NCBI GenBank assembly: GCA_002817055.1
Contig: MUCU01000073.1
Span: forward strand, 1-31,517
Origin: SAR202 cluster bacterium Io17-Chloro-G7
GTDB taxonomy: Bacteria > Chloroflexota > Dehalococcoidia > UBA3495
DNA length: 31,517 bases
Direction: 5' to 3'
Under the pieces are notes generated by a model that was given only the letters and a program-made list of their open reading frames with translations, did not search any database and was not told the origin of the DNA. Position 1 is the stretch's first letter, and each line of letters opens with the position of its first letter. A program made the translations under genes and the position numbers. Positions 31,378-31,517 of this stretch are shown one piece after another.

Positions 31378-31407
31378 ATCGTAACAGTCCAAGGGTTGGC
31401 ATGTCAA
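31378..31407 (-). promoter_or_regulatory. promoter of the T-box/ilvBNC-leuA operon
   Basis: On the minus strand a perfect TTGACA (31407-31402), 18 bases, then TACGAT (31383-31378). It lies just before the T-box stem I. The remaining 110 bp to the window edge show no gene. Confidence 0.6.
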
Positions 31408-31517
31408 CGACAGTTGATCTTCCCAGATCCACCGCCTAGCGGCCTTGGGCGGTTTCCGGCCGGGAAGTTAGTGCTCGAATACAGAATTTTGGCGTGAGCG
31501 TCGCGCTTCGGGAGGGA

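Noticed and set aside
1..31517. tRNA or rRNA genes, CRISPR arrays, insertion sequences, toxin-antitoxin or restriction systems
   Set aside because: I looked for T-arm/acceptor patterns, regular spaced repeats, transposase motifs and defence-type enzymes and found none.

Overview
The window reads as chromosomal DNA of a Chloroflexota bacterium, most likely of the Dehalococcoidia/SAR202 type. This placement is an inference from gene style and context, not from a marker-gene tree. GC is moderate (roughly 50-55% by eye), genes are densely packed, ribosome binding sites are mostly clear AGGAGG-type, and rare starts (GTG, TTG) are common. No rRNA, tRNA, CRISPR array, insertion sequence or prophage is visible.

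Left part (1-9013): an open reading frame leaves the left edge on the minus strand. Next comes a very large minus-strand protein (AhpD-like head, long repetitive disordered middle, phage-primase-type winged-helix tail) and a small PH-like membrane protein. tsaD (minus) follows, then a plus-strand run of a CorC/HlyC-type membrane protein, a histidine phosphatase and tilS. tsaD and tilS are tRNA-modification genes.

Middle (9014-21244): mostly metabolic genes. They are a DUF6282-type metal hydrolase, a lipoprotein whose ribosome binding site can be hidden in a long leader hairpin, a zinc alcohol dehydrogenase, a non-canonical SDR, a dienelactone hydrolase, and an amidase preceded by a GatC-like small protein. 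A single-chain acetyl-CoA carboxylase carboxyltransferase (beta and alpha halves fused) follows, then a Mrp/NBP35 ATPase beside a separate MIP18-type protein, and a quinone oxidoreductase.

Right-middle (21245-25365): the most unusual stretch. A promoter with a candidate structured leader RNA precedes a protein that joins a tyrosine-recombinase core-binding (SAM-like) domain to a complete GreA. Next is a membrane-protein gene split by an in-frame UGA, and then a peroxiredoxin whose peroxidatic residue is encoded by UGA (probable selenocysteine). A metallo-beta-lactamase exonuclease-like protein with a 12-bp tandem-repeat insertion closes the stretch.

Right part (25366-31517): a branched-chain amino acid operon on the minus strand, ilvB-ilvN-ilvC-leuA. 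It is headed by a T-box leader whose apparent specifier is CUC (Leu), with a promoter in front. Between ilvC and leuA lies a 33-codon reading frame with a good ribosome binding site, rich in Leu/Val/Ile and overlapping a strong hairpin. Two short inverted-repeat elements (14693-14776 and 25422-25519) look like dispersed non-coding repeats.

The main candidates for something undescribed are: the recombinase-domain/GreA fusion with its leader RNA; the AhpD-like/primase-tail fusion; the UGA-encoded peroxiredoxin with a second UGA-interrupted neighbour; the SD-sequestering leader of the lipoprotein gene; and the leucine-rich small reading frame before leuA.
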